A stretch of DNA of 64,000 nucleotides from an uncultured Pseudomonadota bacterium (GTDB lineage Bacteria; Myxococcota_A; UBA796; CAJQPC01), in NCBI GenBank assembly GCA_913060515.1, contig CAJXRZ010000013.1, forward strand, positions 39,645 to 103,644, written 5' to 3'. Positions 15,829-23,974 of the stretch are shown piece by piece (the first letter of the stretch is position 1; each line of letters begins with the position of its first letter). A model generated the notes under the pieces. That model searched no databases. It had not been told where the DNA came from and saw only the letters and a list, made by a program, of their open reading frames with translations. Both the position numbers and the translations under genes were made by a program.

Positions 15829-17291
15829 TGCACCCCAAGGCGCTGCTCCTGGATGTAGGTGGGGTCTTGCTCGAGCCCGTCGAGGCGGTCGCGCACACCT
15901 ACCGCCGCTTGGGTGCGGCCTACGGGGTGCAGACCGTGGACTTTGCGGCGGGCTTTGGGGCCGCCCAAGGGCGCCAGCTCATGGACGGGCGGCCCTTCTG
16001 GCGGCAGGTGGTGGGGCGCTCGACGGGGTGTTGGGATGACGCCTATTTCGAGAGCTTGTATCAGTACTTTGCCCAGGCCCAGGCCTGGCGCGTGGCCCCC
16101 GGAGCCCGTGAGCTCATCGCCCGCTTGCGTCTGCGCGGGGTGAAGGTGGGCATCGTCTCCAACTGGGACACCCGGCTGCGTGGCACCCTGGCGGGTCTGG
16201 GGTTGGACGTGGACGGTGTGTACTGCTCTGGAGAGCTGGGGGTAGAGAAGCCCGATACCCGGATCTTCGCCTTGGCCTGCAAGGCCTTGGGGGTGGCTCC
16301 GGCCGAGGCGCTTCATGTCGGAGACTCCTTGCGCTGTGATGTGGAAGGGGCGCGCGCCGCTGGACTGAAGGCTCTGCACTTTGGGGTGGACGTACGCAGC
16401 TTTGCTGGGCTGACCCGGCGGCTCACTCCGCCTTGGGAGCCCACGCATCCCGTGACGCTTCCGGAAGCGCAAGCCTTGAAAGACGCGGTCTTCCCAGAAC
16501 ACCCTGGCGCGCTCGAGACCCTGGGACAAGGGTGGGACAACCTGGTGTTTTCTTTGGGCGGGCACAAGGTGCTCCGCATCCCGCATCGAGAGCCTGGAGC
16601 CCGGTGTATGGCCGCGGAGTTGGCGGTCTTGCCGCACATCTCTCTGCCTGGGGTTCCCCGTGTCTTGGGCCGCGGTCGCTCACCGCAGCATCCCTTCGAG
16701 ATCATGCTTCAAGAGCGTATTCCCGGACGCAGCGTGGAGCTGGTCCGGCCCACTGATGCCCAGAGAGCTGCGTTGGCTCCGCAGCTGGGCGCTTGGATGC
16801 GGCGGCTTCATGCCCAGGTACCCACAGGAGCACAGCCGGACACCTGGGGCCGCTTGAGTCCAAAGCGTCTGGGGACCGCCATCGCAGAGAAGGGTGCCTG
16901 GGCCGTGGGCGAAGGGCTGCTTGGCAGGGCCCCTGAGGTGCCGCTTGTGCAGGCGGACGGGACGTCCGTGCTCTGCCATGGCGACCTGTACTGCCGCCAT
17001 GTGCTGCTGGACGAGCAGGGAGGCTTCGCTGGGGTGATCGATTGGGGGGACGTACACCTGGGCCATCCCGCCATCGACATCGCCGGGGCTCTGTGCATCT
17101 TGCCGCCGAGAGCGCTGCCCGCCTTCTTTGAGGCCTACGGTGCTGTCTCCTCACAGACCCTCGCCGTGGCCCGCATGCGCGGGGTACACAGCGCCCTGAC
17201 CTTGGTGCACTTCGCCCACAGCATCGGGGATGCGGCCTTGTTGGCGGAAGCCCAGCGCGCCCTGGGCCATCTCATGGCCTACTCGAACTGA
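15828..17291 (+). CDS. HAD phosphatase-like / aminoglycoside phosphotransferase-like fusion protein
   Basis: A 487-residue two-domain protein. Residues 1-190 are a HAD domain: KALLLDVGGVLLEP (the second Asp of DxD is replaced by Gly), IVSNWDTR (motif II), VEKPDTRIF with the motif III Lys, and HVGDSLRCDVEGARAAG (motif IV). Residues 205-487 are an APH-type kinase: 'LGQGWDNLVFSLG' nucleotide loop, catalytic SVLCHGDLYCRHVLLDE and GVIDWGDVHLGHPAIDIAG. This order matches the front part of the eukaryotic ACAD10 protein, where such kinases act on 4-hydroxyacyl-CoA; that role is inference. The start overlaps the thioesterase stop. The last 13 bases overlap the convergent lipoprotein gene. Confidence 0.85.
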   Translation: MHPKALLLDVGGVLLEPVEAVAHTYRRLGAAYGVQTVDFAAGFGAAQGRQLMDGRPFWRQVVGRSTGCWDDAYFESLYQYFAQAQAWRVAPGARELIARLRLRGVKVGIVSNWDTRLRGTLAGLGLDVDGVYCSGELGVEKPDTRIFALACKALGVAPAEALHVGDSLRCDVEGARAAGLKALHFGVDVRSFAGLTRRLTPPWEPTHPVTLPEAQALKDAVFPEHPGALETLGQGWDNLVFSLGGHKVLRIPHREPGARCMAAELAVLPHISLPGVPRVLGRGRSPQHPFEIMLQERIPGRSVELVRPTDAQRAALAPQLGAWMRRLHAQVPTGAQPDTWGRLSPKRLGTAIAEKGAWAVGEGLLGRAPEVPLVQADGTSVLCHGDLYCRHVLLDEQGGFAGVIDWGDVHLGHPAIDIAGALCILPPRALPAFFEAYGAVSSQTLAVARMRGVHSALTLVHFAHSIGDAALLAEAQRALGHLMAYSN

Positions 17292-18106
17292 ACGTTGCTG
17301 TAGACCTGGTTCACCACGGAGATCTGCACGCAGCCGGCCGGGGTCTCGACGGCTGCGAATTGGCCTTGCTCCAGGCCCTGAAACTCCAGCCCGGTGCTCA
17401 CAGCCAGGGGGTCGACCATGGCCGCCGGGACCTCGAACTCGGACTGGTCTGCTGGGCTGTGACAGGCGGTAAAGGTCGGGGAGTTGGCGTGGTGGTTGAT
17501 GGGGATCACGGTCTGCACCCACCCCTCCGTGCTCCCTTGCCAGGACACCTTCAGGGTACCGGGCTTGTCATAGTCCCCGTTCGAGGTCACCACGGGCGTG
17601 ATGGGTTCCGGCAAGACCATCTCTTCGCTCTGGACCTCCACGGCGCCGCTTAGGGCAAAGCTGAAGGTGCTCTCCAAGGCGAGCTGCCCCCAGATTAGAC
17701 CCTGGGCATCGGCGCTGTGGCTGGTGCTCTGGCCATCGGCGCTGACCGAGAGCTCCAAGTCCTTCAGGGTGCGCGGCGCGTCCACGCACGCACCGTCGAC
17801 CGAGCACTGCTGGCCGGCCTCGCAGCCCTCGCAGAGCACCGACTCGTAGCTGTAGTGGGCGCAGTCCTCGCTCTCTTGGGCAGGGCTGCCAATCCAGGGG
17901 CTGGGTGTATCGTAGATCTGAGCGTAGAAGGTTGCGTTTGAGCCGCCATAGCGCTGGACCGCGATGTGTCCGATGCGGGTCTCTGGGCTGCAAAAGGCCC
18001 CGTCCGGTTTGTAGATCTGGGTGTCCTCGGGCAGCTCAGTGTCGGTCTCGCCGCCCGAGTCCGGGGTCTCGGGGGTGTTGGTGCATGCGAGCAGCAGCCA
18101 GAGCAT
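17279..18106 (-). CDS. Cys-containing lipoprotein of unknown function
   Basis: A 275-residue protein with the very short leader MLWLLLAC (Cys8) followed by a Thr/Glu/Asp-rich linker (to about residue 32). The central part holds a cysteine cluster in 'SVLCEGCEAGQQCSVDGACV' (residues 89-108), which looks disulfide-bonded, and the rest is predicted mostly beta. No family is recognised. It overlaps the end of the HAD-APH gene tail to tail by 13 bases and is divergent from the small membrane protein at 18196, leaving 89 bases for promoters. Confidence 0.65.
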   Translation of the reverse strand: MLWLLLACTNTPETPDSGGETDTELPEDTQIYKPDGAFCSPETRIGHIAVQRYGGSNATFYAQIYDTPSPWIGSPAQESEDCAHYSYESVLCEGCEAGQQCSVDGACVDAPRTLKDLELSVSADGQSTSHSADAQGLIWGQLALESTFSFALSGAVEVQSEEMVLPEPITPVVTSNGDYDKPGTLKVSWQGSTEGWVQTVIPINHHANSPTFTACHSPADQSEFEVPAAMVDPLAVSTGLEFQGLEQGQFAAVETPAGCVQISVVNQVYSNVQFE

Positions 18107-18195
18107 GGTGGGGCCTCCGCCTTCTCTTTAGCTGCCGACGGAGGTGCTTGGCGAGCCGGGATGGGGGACACTGTGCCCATTGAACGGAGCACGAG

Positions 18196-18567
18196 ATGCG
18201 CGCACTCCAAGCCTTCCTCACTCTGAGCACCCTGGCTCTGGTGGCCTACACGGGCGTTGCGATGGTCAACGAAGGCATCAGTTTTCTGCCGGCCTATGCC
18301 GCCGGGGTCGCTGGAATGGGCTGGCATGGTCAGTTCACTCTGGACTTCACCGTCTACCTGGCGCTCTCGGGTCTGTGGGTGGCGTGGCGACACCGATTCT
18401 CAGGGCAAGGCCTTGCCCTGGCGGTCATCGTCTCCCTGGGCGGGCTGTGCCTGATGGGGCCCTACCTGTTGTGGGCCAGCTTCAAGAGCCAGAGCGCGGC
18501 GGCCCTGCTCTTGGGCGAGCGCGCATCGTCCTCTCATCCACCCGGCCCGCCTAGCGGCGGCTACTGA
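18196..18567 (+). CDS. Small three-helix membrane protein of unknown function
   Basis: A 123-residue protein with hydrophobic helices at about 5-25, 45-62 and 72-92, separated by 'MGWHGQFTLDF' and 'AWRHRFSGQG', and a Ser/Pro-rich tail. GGAGCACGAG before the ATG is a good ribosome site. I do not recognise a family with confidence. Its last seven bases overlap the convergent acyltransferase gene. Confidence 0.6.
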   Translation: MRALQAFLTLSTLALVAYTGVAMVNEGISFLPAYAAGVAGMGWHGQFTLDFTVYLALSGLWVAWRHRFSGQGLALAVIVSLGGLCLMGPYLLWASFKSQSAAALLLGERASSSHPPGPPSGGY

Positions 18568-19730
18568 GCCCGGCCGCCGGTGCGGTGGCCCAGAAAGTGG
18601 TGCCACCGAAGGGTGCTCTGACCCTGCGGATCCAGCTGGTAGTTGGCGCCTTCTGCCCGGATCTGCAGTTTGTTGCGGACCTGGAGCAGCACCACCTGCA
18701 TCTCCTCGAAGCGCAGCGACCACAAGACCTCGCCGTCCTTCACCACCTCGACCCCGTGCTCGGTGGTGCGGGCTTCCCCCACGGCCACGCTCTCTTTGCT
18801 GAACTTGCCGCGCTGGACCCGACTGATGGCCATGTGGGCACAGCTCAGATCGATGTCCACTGGGATTCGCTCCAGCTGCCGTCGGGCGGCCGCCACGCTG
18901 AAGGTCTCGGTATCGGGGGTCTCCGCTTGCATCGTGCAGCGCAGGTCCAGCCGCCAGCGACGTTGGCACCCGGAGCACTGCACGCAGTCCTTGTCCCGCG
19001 GGTCAACCACCAGACCTTCAATCTCCAGACAGTGAGGACACGCCCACAAAAACTCAGGGAGGCCCTCGGCCAGGCGAAATCCCCAGGATCCGGGAGGCAG
19101 CTCCACCGTCTCGGGGTCGATCTTGAGCCCCTCTGCGATGACCTCGTTGATGTCGTCCACCGACCAGGCTGGGTCAAAGGGCGTGCTGTCGTACTCCACA
19201 CGCCAGGGCACCATGCGCGGCCACTTGGCCCAGCGCGGATGCTGCAGGAAGCCCGTGTAGACGCGGCAGAAGATGATCGGCGAACCCAAGCTCTTCACCA
19301 AGCGGCCCGTGCCGCGCTTGATCGGGAGCGGTTCGCCTGTCCACGAGCGCAGGCCCTCGGGAAACATGCCGATCACGCCCCCGCCTTCATAGGCCGCGAC
19401 CAGCTCTCGGACGGCCGCGCCGTCCTTTGCGCCCTTGGCGTAGGGCACGCTGTTGAGCTGCCGCAACATCCAGCCAACGCCCGGGATTCGAAACACCTGC
19501 TCGCTGCCGATGCCGTGAGGCGGCCGGTTGACCCCCCAGAAGCACATCAGCGGGTCCCAGAGTGTGGTGTGGTTGCCGAGCATCATCGCGCCGCCAGACT
19601 TGGGGATCCGGTCCTGACCCTTGAACTTGACGCGCAACACGCTGGCCAGCGTGAGCCGGAGAACTATCCAGGCCCAGATCCAGATGAGCCAGCGATGCAG
19701 AGAGATGCCCTCTCGAGCCCATGGGGTCAT
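18561..19730 (-). CDS. PlsC-type acyltransferase with C-terminal zinc-ribbon-like segment
   Basis: A 389-residue lysophospholipid (1-acylglycerol-3-phosphate) acyltransferase-like protein. A membrane helix (about 13-32) precedes the acyltransferase domain with NHTTLWDP (the H-x4-D catalytic pair, about residues 53-58), 'FRIPGVGWMLRQLNSV' and MFPEGLRSW (motif III). After about residue 225 an extra domain starts with CPHC and CVQCSGC, four or more cysteines spaced like a zinc ribbon, followed by a beta-rich tail. Typical PlsC proteins are 230-260 residues, so the tail of about 140 residues is an addition. It acts at the inner membrane in phospholipid synthesis or remodelling. Confidence 0.82.
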   Translation of the reverse strand: MTPWAREGISLHRWLIWIWAWIVLRLTLASVLRVKFKGQDRIPKSGGAMMLGNHTTLWDPLMCFWGVNRPPHGIGSEQVFRIPGVGWMLRQLNSVPYAKGAKDGAAVRELVAAYEGGGVIGMFPEGLRSWTGEPLPIKRGTGRLVKSLGSPIIFCRVYTGFLQHPRWAKWPRMVPWRVEYDSTPFDPAWSVDDINEVIAEGLKIDPETVELPPGSWGFRLAEGLPEFLWACPHCLEIEGLVVDPRDKDCVQCSGCQRRWRLDLRCTMQAETPDTETFSVAAARRQLERIPVDIDLSCAHMAISRVQRGKFSKESVAVGEARTTEHGVEVVKDGEVLWSLRFEEMQVVLLQVRNKLQIRAEGANYQLDPQGQSTLRWHHFLGHRTGGRAQ

Positions 19731-19950
19731 CTACACTCCAAGCAGGGGCCGATCCTATCGCGGTCGCGGGCGCAAACCGGCCACTGGAGGCGCCAGCCGC
19801 CGCCGAGGCAGCAGCGAGACGCGCGAAACTCGGCGTGCCCGAACGCTCTTGAAGGACGCCCGGTCTGCGCTACGCCCGGGCCAGCTGGGCTCTCTGGCCC
19901 TCGAGGTCGAGGAGCGCGCCAAGGAGTTGGGCGAGGCACAGGCGGCCTAG
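19705..19950 (+). CDS. Possible small Arg-rich protein
   Basis: An 81-codon frame starting at ATG 19705, within the first codons of the antisense acyltransferase gene, and ending four bases into the next convergent gene. The N-terminal half is very basic (SRGRSYRGRGRK) and the C-terminal half looks like an amphipathic helix (LLKDARSALRPGQLGSLALE). Codon third positions are GC-rich in this frame, and it fills an otherwise empty 216-base gap. The opposite strand also has a frame here, but of poor composition. Not recognised; may not be real. Confidence 0.35.
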   Translation: MPSRAHGVIYTPSRGRSYRGRGRKPATGGASRRRGSSETRETRRARTLLKDARSALRPGQLGSLALEVEERAKELGEAQAA

Positions 19951-20420
19951 TGCTTGGCCGCCCACTTGCTCAAGAAGCGTCGCCACCCAAAGCCACTGAG
20001 CCAGGACCCGCGCGTGGCCGTGCGCACATCCCCGGTGTCCACATCGATGAGGAAGGCGTGGATGACGTCCTTGTCGAAGAAGTCGTTGGAGTAGGCCTTG
20101 AGTCTTTCGGCGTCGGCGTCTGTGACGCCCTTGCGCAACTCGACAATCACCAAGGCCGAGGGCATCTTGGCACCCTTCAGAGTGCCGCTGTAGAGCTGGG
20201 TGCACTCGGCGAGCATGGCTTTGGATTGCGCGCGAGAGAGCTCAAAGCGTCGGGCGTCCTGCTCCGTGGCATCGACGATGGCCAGCACGGAGAAGTTCAG
20301 GCCCTGCATGCGGCAGAGCACCCGGTCGGCGCTCTCAAAGAGCTCTTTGGCCTGGGGCACGGCGCCAGGGTCGTAGTGCTGGGTCTCGATGAGCGCTTGT
20401 TCCAGCTCCTGGGCGTTCAT
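19947..20420 (-). CDS. Conserved-looking cytoplasmic protein of unknown function
   Basis: A 157-residue soluble protein, third gene of the coupled methyltransferase operon. It starts at the ATG at 20420, which overlaps the stop of the cysteine-cluster gene by four bases (ATGA). The sequence alternates amphipathic helices and strands ('FSVLAIVDATEQDARRF', 'SALVIVELRKGVTDADAERL', 'DVIHAFLIDVDTGDV') and ends in a basic Trp-containing tail. No motif points to a function. The upstream GTG at 20552 in the same frame is unlikely as a start because it lies inside the previous gene. Confidence 0.65.
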   Translation of the reverse strand: MNAQELEQALIETQHYDPGAVPQAKELFESADRVLCRMQGLNFSVLAIVDATEQDARRFELSRAQSKAMLAECTQLYSGTLKGAKMPSALVIVELRKGVTDADAERLKAYSNDFFDKDVIHAFLIDVDTGDVRTATRGSWLSGFGWRRFLSKWAAKH

Positions 20421-21322
20421 CCTTCCACCAGTGTCTGCAGTGACTGAGGAGAGGGCAGCAGGCGGCCAAGCACGGCCGGTGCTCGAATCGCACGCATCCA
20501 ACCCGCGAGCGCCTGCCCAAAGGCGGCATCGTCCGTGTTTGTCCAGCCACACGCCATCGCGCCGCCCAGGCTGAGCAGGGCCACGACGGCAGGGGAGGGG
20601 ATCTTGGGGCAGAGCCGCAACCAGACCATGCGCTTGGCGGCGTGCAGGGCAAAGGCGCGCGCGTTGTCCGAGAGCTCTGGCGGACCGGGGATGGCGCTCC
20701 AGCCCGGCATGGTCTGGGCCAGTGGACCCAGGCTGACGCGAAGGGAGGGGGAGGTGTCTGGGTCGGCCAAGAGGTCGGCCAAGTCCACCTCTTGAAGGGT
20801 CTGAATCCAGCGTCCAAGGAAGCCCTCCAGCTCGCCTGGAACCAGCATGGCCAGGGCCTGCTCGATGCCCTCCGCTTGCTCCAGAACGGCCATGACGCGC
20901 TCTTCGTGGGGGAGCAGGGCCTCTGGCTGCTTGGAGACCGAGACCATCAGGGAGCCCCCAGGGACCTCGGGGCCCGTCTGCCAGCTCTTCACGCTGTGAA
21001 AGCAGCCTGGGTCCAAGCCCACGCGGGTCTCATCGCCTACGCGTGTGGCAATCATCGGGTACTGCTGACAGACCTTGGGCTTGGCGCTTATGCCCCAGGC
21101 ACCGTGAATGCGGCAGAGCGCGTCGTCTCCCAGAAACACGCAGCGTCCGTGCACCCTGCGCAGCACACCTTTTGGCGCTGGGTCAGAGATGCCCAGCTGC
21201 TCTGCCTGGGCCAAGACCTGGGTCAGCTCCTCCTGACTGCTCAGGCTGACGTTGACCCCCTGGCAGCTGCCGCCGCACATCGCACAGACGTGTCTCAGGG
21301 TGTCCAGGGTGGCGATGCTCAT
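20417..21322 (-). CDS. YkgJ-like cysteine-cluster protein
   Basis: A 301-residue protein whose first third fits the YkgJ/CxxCxxCC cluster family, thought to bind a metal or iron-sulfur centre: Cys13, Cys16 and Cys20 in HVCAMCGGSCQG, then RCVFLGDDALCRIHGAWG and KVCQQYP, the conserved spacing of the family. The remainder is helical and unassigned. It overlaps both neighbours by four bases (ATGA), so it is made together with the RNA methyltransferase upstream, itself an iron-sulfur enzyme. This coupling suggests a role in cluster handling or in the same modification pathway, which is inference. Confidence 0.8.
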   Translation of the reverse strand: MSIATLDTLRHVCAMCGGSCQGVNVSLSSQEELTQVLAQAEQLGISDPAPKGVLRRVHGRCVFLGDDALCRIHGAWGISAKPKVCQQYPMIATRVGDETRVGLDPGCFHSVKSWQTGPEVPGGSLMVSVSKQPEALLPHEERVMAVLEQAEGIEQALAMLVPGELEGFLGRWIQTLQEVDLADLLADPDTSPSLRVSLGPLAQTMPGWSAIPGPPELSDNARAFALHAAKRMVWLRLCPKIPSPAVVALLSLGGAMACGWTNTDDAAFGQALAGWMRAIRAPAVLGRLLPSPQSLQTLVEG

Positions 21323-22698
21323 TCTGCGGGACGCACGAAGCGCGCGATGACCTCGATGTGGCCTGTCTGTGGGAACAGGTCCACGGTCTGAAGCAGCTCC
21401 AGCTCCCAGCCGGCCTCCTCGAAGACCAAGCGGTCGCGGGCCAAGGACTCGGGCTTGCAGGCCACGTAGACCAGGCTGGTCAGAGCCGACTTGGCCAGGA
21501 ACTTGGCGACCTTGGGGTGCAAGCCTGCGCGGGGTGGGTCGACCACGGCCACGTCTCCGGGCTGAATCACGGGCAGGTTGTCCTCGACCTTGCCGGCGAT
21601 GTAGCGGACTTGGGTGCGGTCGTTTCGCTGGGCGTTCTGGACGGCGTCTTCTACGGCGGCAGGGTTCATCTCAATCCCCAGCACCTTCTCGTATCGGTCC
21701 CCCAGGTACAGGCCGATGGCGCCGGTCCCGCAATAGAGATCCAGCAGGCGCTCGCCCGAGCCCAGGGCCTCGCCGATCAGGTCGTAGAGCACCACGGCGC
21801 CGGGGGTGTTGGTCTGGAAGAAGGCGGTGGCCGAGAGCTGGTAGCGCATCTCCCCCAGGGCCTCGTCGATGGTGGTCTTTCCAGCGAGGACTTGGCGCAG
21901 GTCACCGATGGCCGCGTCCGCGACACGGGGGTTCACGTACCAGAGCAGCGAATCGGCTTCCACGAACGAGGCCAGGCTCTCCATGGCGGCCTGCTGTTCG
22001 GGGGTGGTGGGCTCGGCGGTGTAGACCGCGATGAGCACCTGGCCCAGGGTGCTGGCCCGCAAGACCAGGTGCTTGAGGAAGCCGGTGTGCTCGCGCACGT
22101 CCCATGGGGCCAGGGGGTGCTCGGCCCACCACGTGCGAACGCCGGCCAGGGCCGCGTTCATCTTTGGGTCGGCCAGCTCACAGCGCTCCGCGTCCACCAC
22201 CCGGTCGAAGCGACCTGGGGCGTGAAAGCCCAGGAAGGTACCGTGGATACTCTTGCCGGCGTCGTTGTCCGCTTCCGTCAGGTAGCAGCGCACCCCGAAA
22301 GAGAGCTCGACCTTGTTGCGGTAGCCGTAGGCGGCGGGGGCACCGGCCACGGGCAGCACTTGGGTCTTGGGGCCGGGAGGGACCAGGCGCAGGACGCGCT
22401 CGTGCTTGGCTTGGCGTTGGGCGTCCAGGGAGATCTCCTGGAAGGCGCAGCCGCCGCAGAGCCCGAACACCGCGCAGGGGGGCGTCTGCGCGTTGGGAGG
22501 CGGCTCCACCATGTGCACGCGGCGGGCGTGCATCACACCCTTCTTGACCTTGAAAGGGGCCACGTGGACGGTGGCTCCGGGAGGCGCGCTGCGCACCTGG
22601 ATGGTCTTGCCCTCGTGCTCCCCCATGCTGCAGCCCGATGGGCCCATGCGGTCAAGGTGAAGGTCGAAGGGCGGTGTGTGTCGTCTGCGTCGTGCCAT
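21319..22698 (-). CDS. TrmA/RlmD-family RNA (uracil-5)-methyltransferase
   Basis: A 459-residue S-adenosylmethionine-dependent RNA methyltransferase that makes 5-methyluridine in rRNA or tRNA. N-terminal TRAM-like basic domain (residues 20-65), then iron-sulfur cysteines C75, C81 and C84 (CAVFGLCGGC), with a possible fourth ligand in DAERCEL. The methyltransferase fold has LLDLYCGTGAIGLYL, DVAVVDPPRAGLHP, and the catalytic Cys in YVACKPESLARD; the common sequence is CNP, so CKP is a small variation. The length and cluster fit RlmD/RumA better than TrmA, but the target base cannot be told. It heads an operon with the next two genes, all overlapping. Confidence 0.88.
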   Translation of the reverse strand: MARRRRHTPPFDLHLDRMGPSGCSMGEHEGKTIQVRSAPPGATVHVAPFKVKKGVMHARRVHMVEPPPNAQTPPCAVFGLCGGCAFQEISLDAQRQAKHERVLRLVPPGPKTQVLPVAGAPAAYGYRNKVELSFGVRCYLTEADNDAGKSIHGTFLGFHAPGRFDRVVDAERCELADPKMNAALAGVRTWWAEHPLAPWDVREHTGFLKHLVLRASTLGQVLIAVYTAEPTTPEQQAAMESLASFVEADSLLWYVNPRVADAAIGDLRQVLAGKTTIDEALGEMRYQLSATAFFQTNTPGAVVLYDLIGEALGSGERLLDLYCGTGAIGLYLGDRYEKVLGIEMNPAAVEDAVQNAQRNDRTQVRYIAGKVEDNLPVIQPGDVAVVDPPRAGLHPKVAKFLAKSALTSLVYVACKPESLARDRLVFEEAGWELELLQTVDLFPQTGHIEVIARFVRPAE

Positions 22699-22717
22699 GG
22701 GCCTGAGCTAACGCTGT

Positions 22718-22879
22718 GTTTGCTGTCACGCCTCCGGCGTCGACGAGCGGGCTTCGCTTCGTGGAAGAACTTTCGCTTCAGTCGTCGCCTGGCGGCTCCT
22801 TTGTTCAGAGAAAGTCCTTCCCTCCGCCCGCTGGGTTTGCTGTCACGCCAAGGTCGAAACGACGGCGTCGACGAGCGGG
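22718..22879 (+). repeat. Interrupted direct repeat upstream of the HExxH protein gene
   Basis: GTTTGCTGTCACGCC occurs at 22718-22732 and 22835-22849; GGCGTCGACGAGCGGG occurs at 22736-22751 and 22864-22879. The two blocks keep their order, with 3 bases between them in the first copy and 14 in the second. The region between the copies reads as non-coding. This fills the 245-base gap between the methyltransferase and the next gene. Confidence 0.75.
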
Positions 22880-22943
22880 GGAGCGGCCCCGCCGAATGAT
22901 CCTTCTCAGCAGCCGGCCGCACTGTTGGGGTGAGGGGGACATA

Positions 22944-23945
22944 GTGCTCACATTTCTGCTGTTTCAAAGCGCACTTTGCTGCGCAGCGTCCCCCTCTACC
23001 CTGGATGTGGAGGCGGCCTGTCGGGGCCAGGAAATCTCCGACGCGGTGGGCGTTCCCCAGCTGCTGGCCGAGCTGGACCTGGACTGCGCGGAGGCGCTCG
23101 CGGCACCCGTGGGCTTGGAGATGAGCCTGGATCCCGAGCGTACCGAAGGGTGGATGCTCGCCGGTCTCTACCTGCTGTGGGCGGAGCGCTCCGTGGAGCT
23201 GGCCAGCGACATGGGCCACGAGGAGTTGCCCCAGCTTGGCCTGGAGGGGATGGCGGATGCCGTGAACGCGCAGGACTTGGACCTGTGGGGGCCCGCGGGC
23301 GAGGGCTGGTATGCCTATGTGGCGCTGGCCATTGAGGAGACTCGCGTGGAGGAGGTGGACGGCGCGCTGGCCCGCTATGGCAATGGGTCGGTCTCGGTTG
23401 ACCGCGGCTTGCCTGGGAACTTTGGCCTGGCGGACATCTCTCACCCCATCGGGCCGGCCTTGGTCTGGGTCCATGAGGCCAGCCATCGGCGGTCCGGACA
23501 CGTGCGTTGCCTGGGGAGCGCCCTCTGGTCGGAGCCGGAGTGTGACGCCACCGAGGAGGGAGCCTACGGCGTCTCGGCTTTCTTTCTGAGGCGGTGGATG
23601 GGCCGGCATCCTGACGGCCTGCGAATCGACTGCAGGGCCGTGGTGGCCTTTGCACGGTGCAGGCGCATCAACGAGCCCTCCGAGGACTGGCCGGAGCATC
23701 GCGGCTTCTCTGTGGACCCGAGCCCACACCAGCTCCTCGACTTCGACGTTCATCACAACTTGGATTCCTGTCTGAACGGGAAGGTCCAGCAAGAGCGCCG
23801 ATCCAGGACTCCAGTCCGGGGCGTGTTCCGGGGCCAGCGTCGGGAGCAGGGTCACGGTCGCGAGCGCGGTAGCGGCCGCGATGAGCAGGAGTCGAAGGTG
23901 CATCTCGCAAAAGGTGTGCGCAGTCCCTCTGCAGTCAAGGGCTGA
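22944..23945 (+). CDS. Exported protein with HExxH motif, putative metalloprotease
   Basis: A 333-residue frame. The GTG at 22944 has GAGGGGG five bases upstream and starts a signal peptide (VLTFLLFQSALCCAA); an ATG at 22896 is a weaker choice. The mature part contains VWVHEASHRRSGH, an HExxH zinc-binding motif (H177, E178, H181), plus six or more cysteines suggesting disulfides in the periplasm. Beyond about residue 270 the composition becomes Arg/Gly/Gln-rich and unlike a protein, and the opposite strand there offers a signal-peptide-like start, so the true 3' end may be affected by a frameshift. The protease role is inference from the motif only. Confidence 0.55.
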   Translation: MLTFLLFQSALCCAASPSTLDVEAACRGQEISDAVGVPQLLAELDLDCAEALAAPVGLEMSLDPERTEGWMLAGLYLLWAERSVELASDMGHEELPQLGLEGMADAVNAQDLDLWGPAGEGWYAYVALAIEETRVEEVDGALARYGNGSVSVDRGLPGNFGLADISHPIGPALVWVHEASHRRSGHVRCLGSALWSEPECDATEEGAYGVSAFFLRRWMGRHPDGLRIDCRAVVAFARCRRINEPSEDWPEHRGFSVDPSPHQLLDFDVHHNLDSCLNGKVQQERRSRTPVRGVFRGQRREQGHGRERGSGRDEQESKVHLAKGVRSPSAVKG

Positions 23946-23974
23946 GCCCTTCACCACCCAGTTAAGCAGTCTCC

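Noticed and set aside
15828..17291. Aminoglycoside resistance gene
   Set aside because: The kinase domain is of the broad APH family, but it is fused to a HAD domain and coupled to an acyl-CoA thioesterase, with no mobile element or resistance context.
22716..22943. N-terminal extension of the HExxH protein frame
   Set aside because: It runs through the interrupted direct repeat, is Arg/Pro-rich, and places the signal peptide inside the protein; the GTG at 22944 has a good ribosome site.
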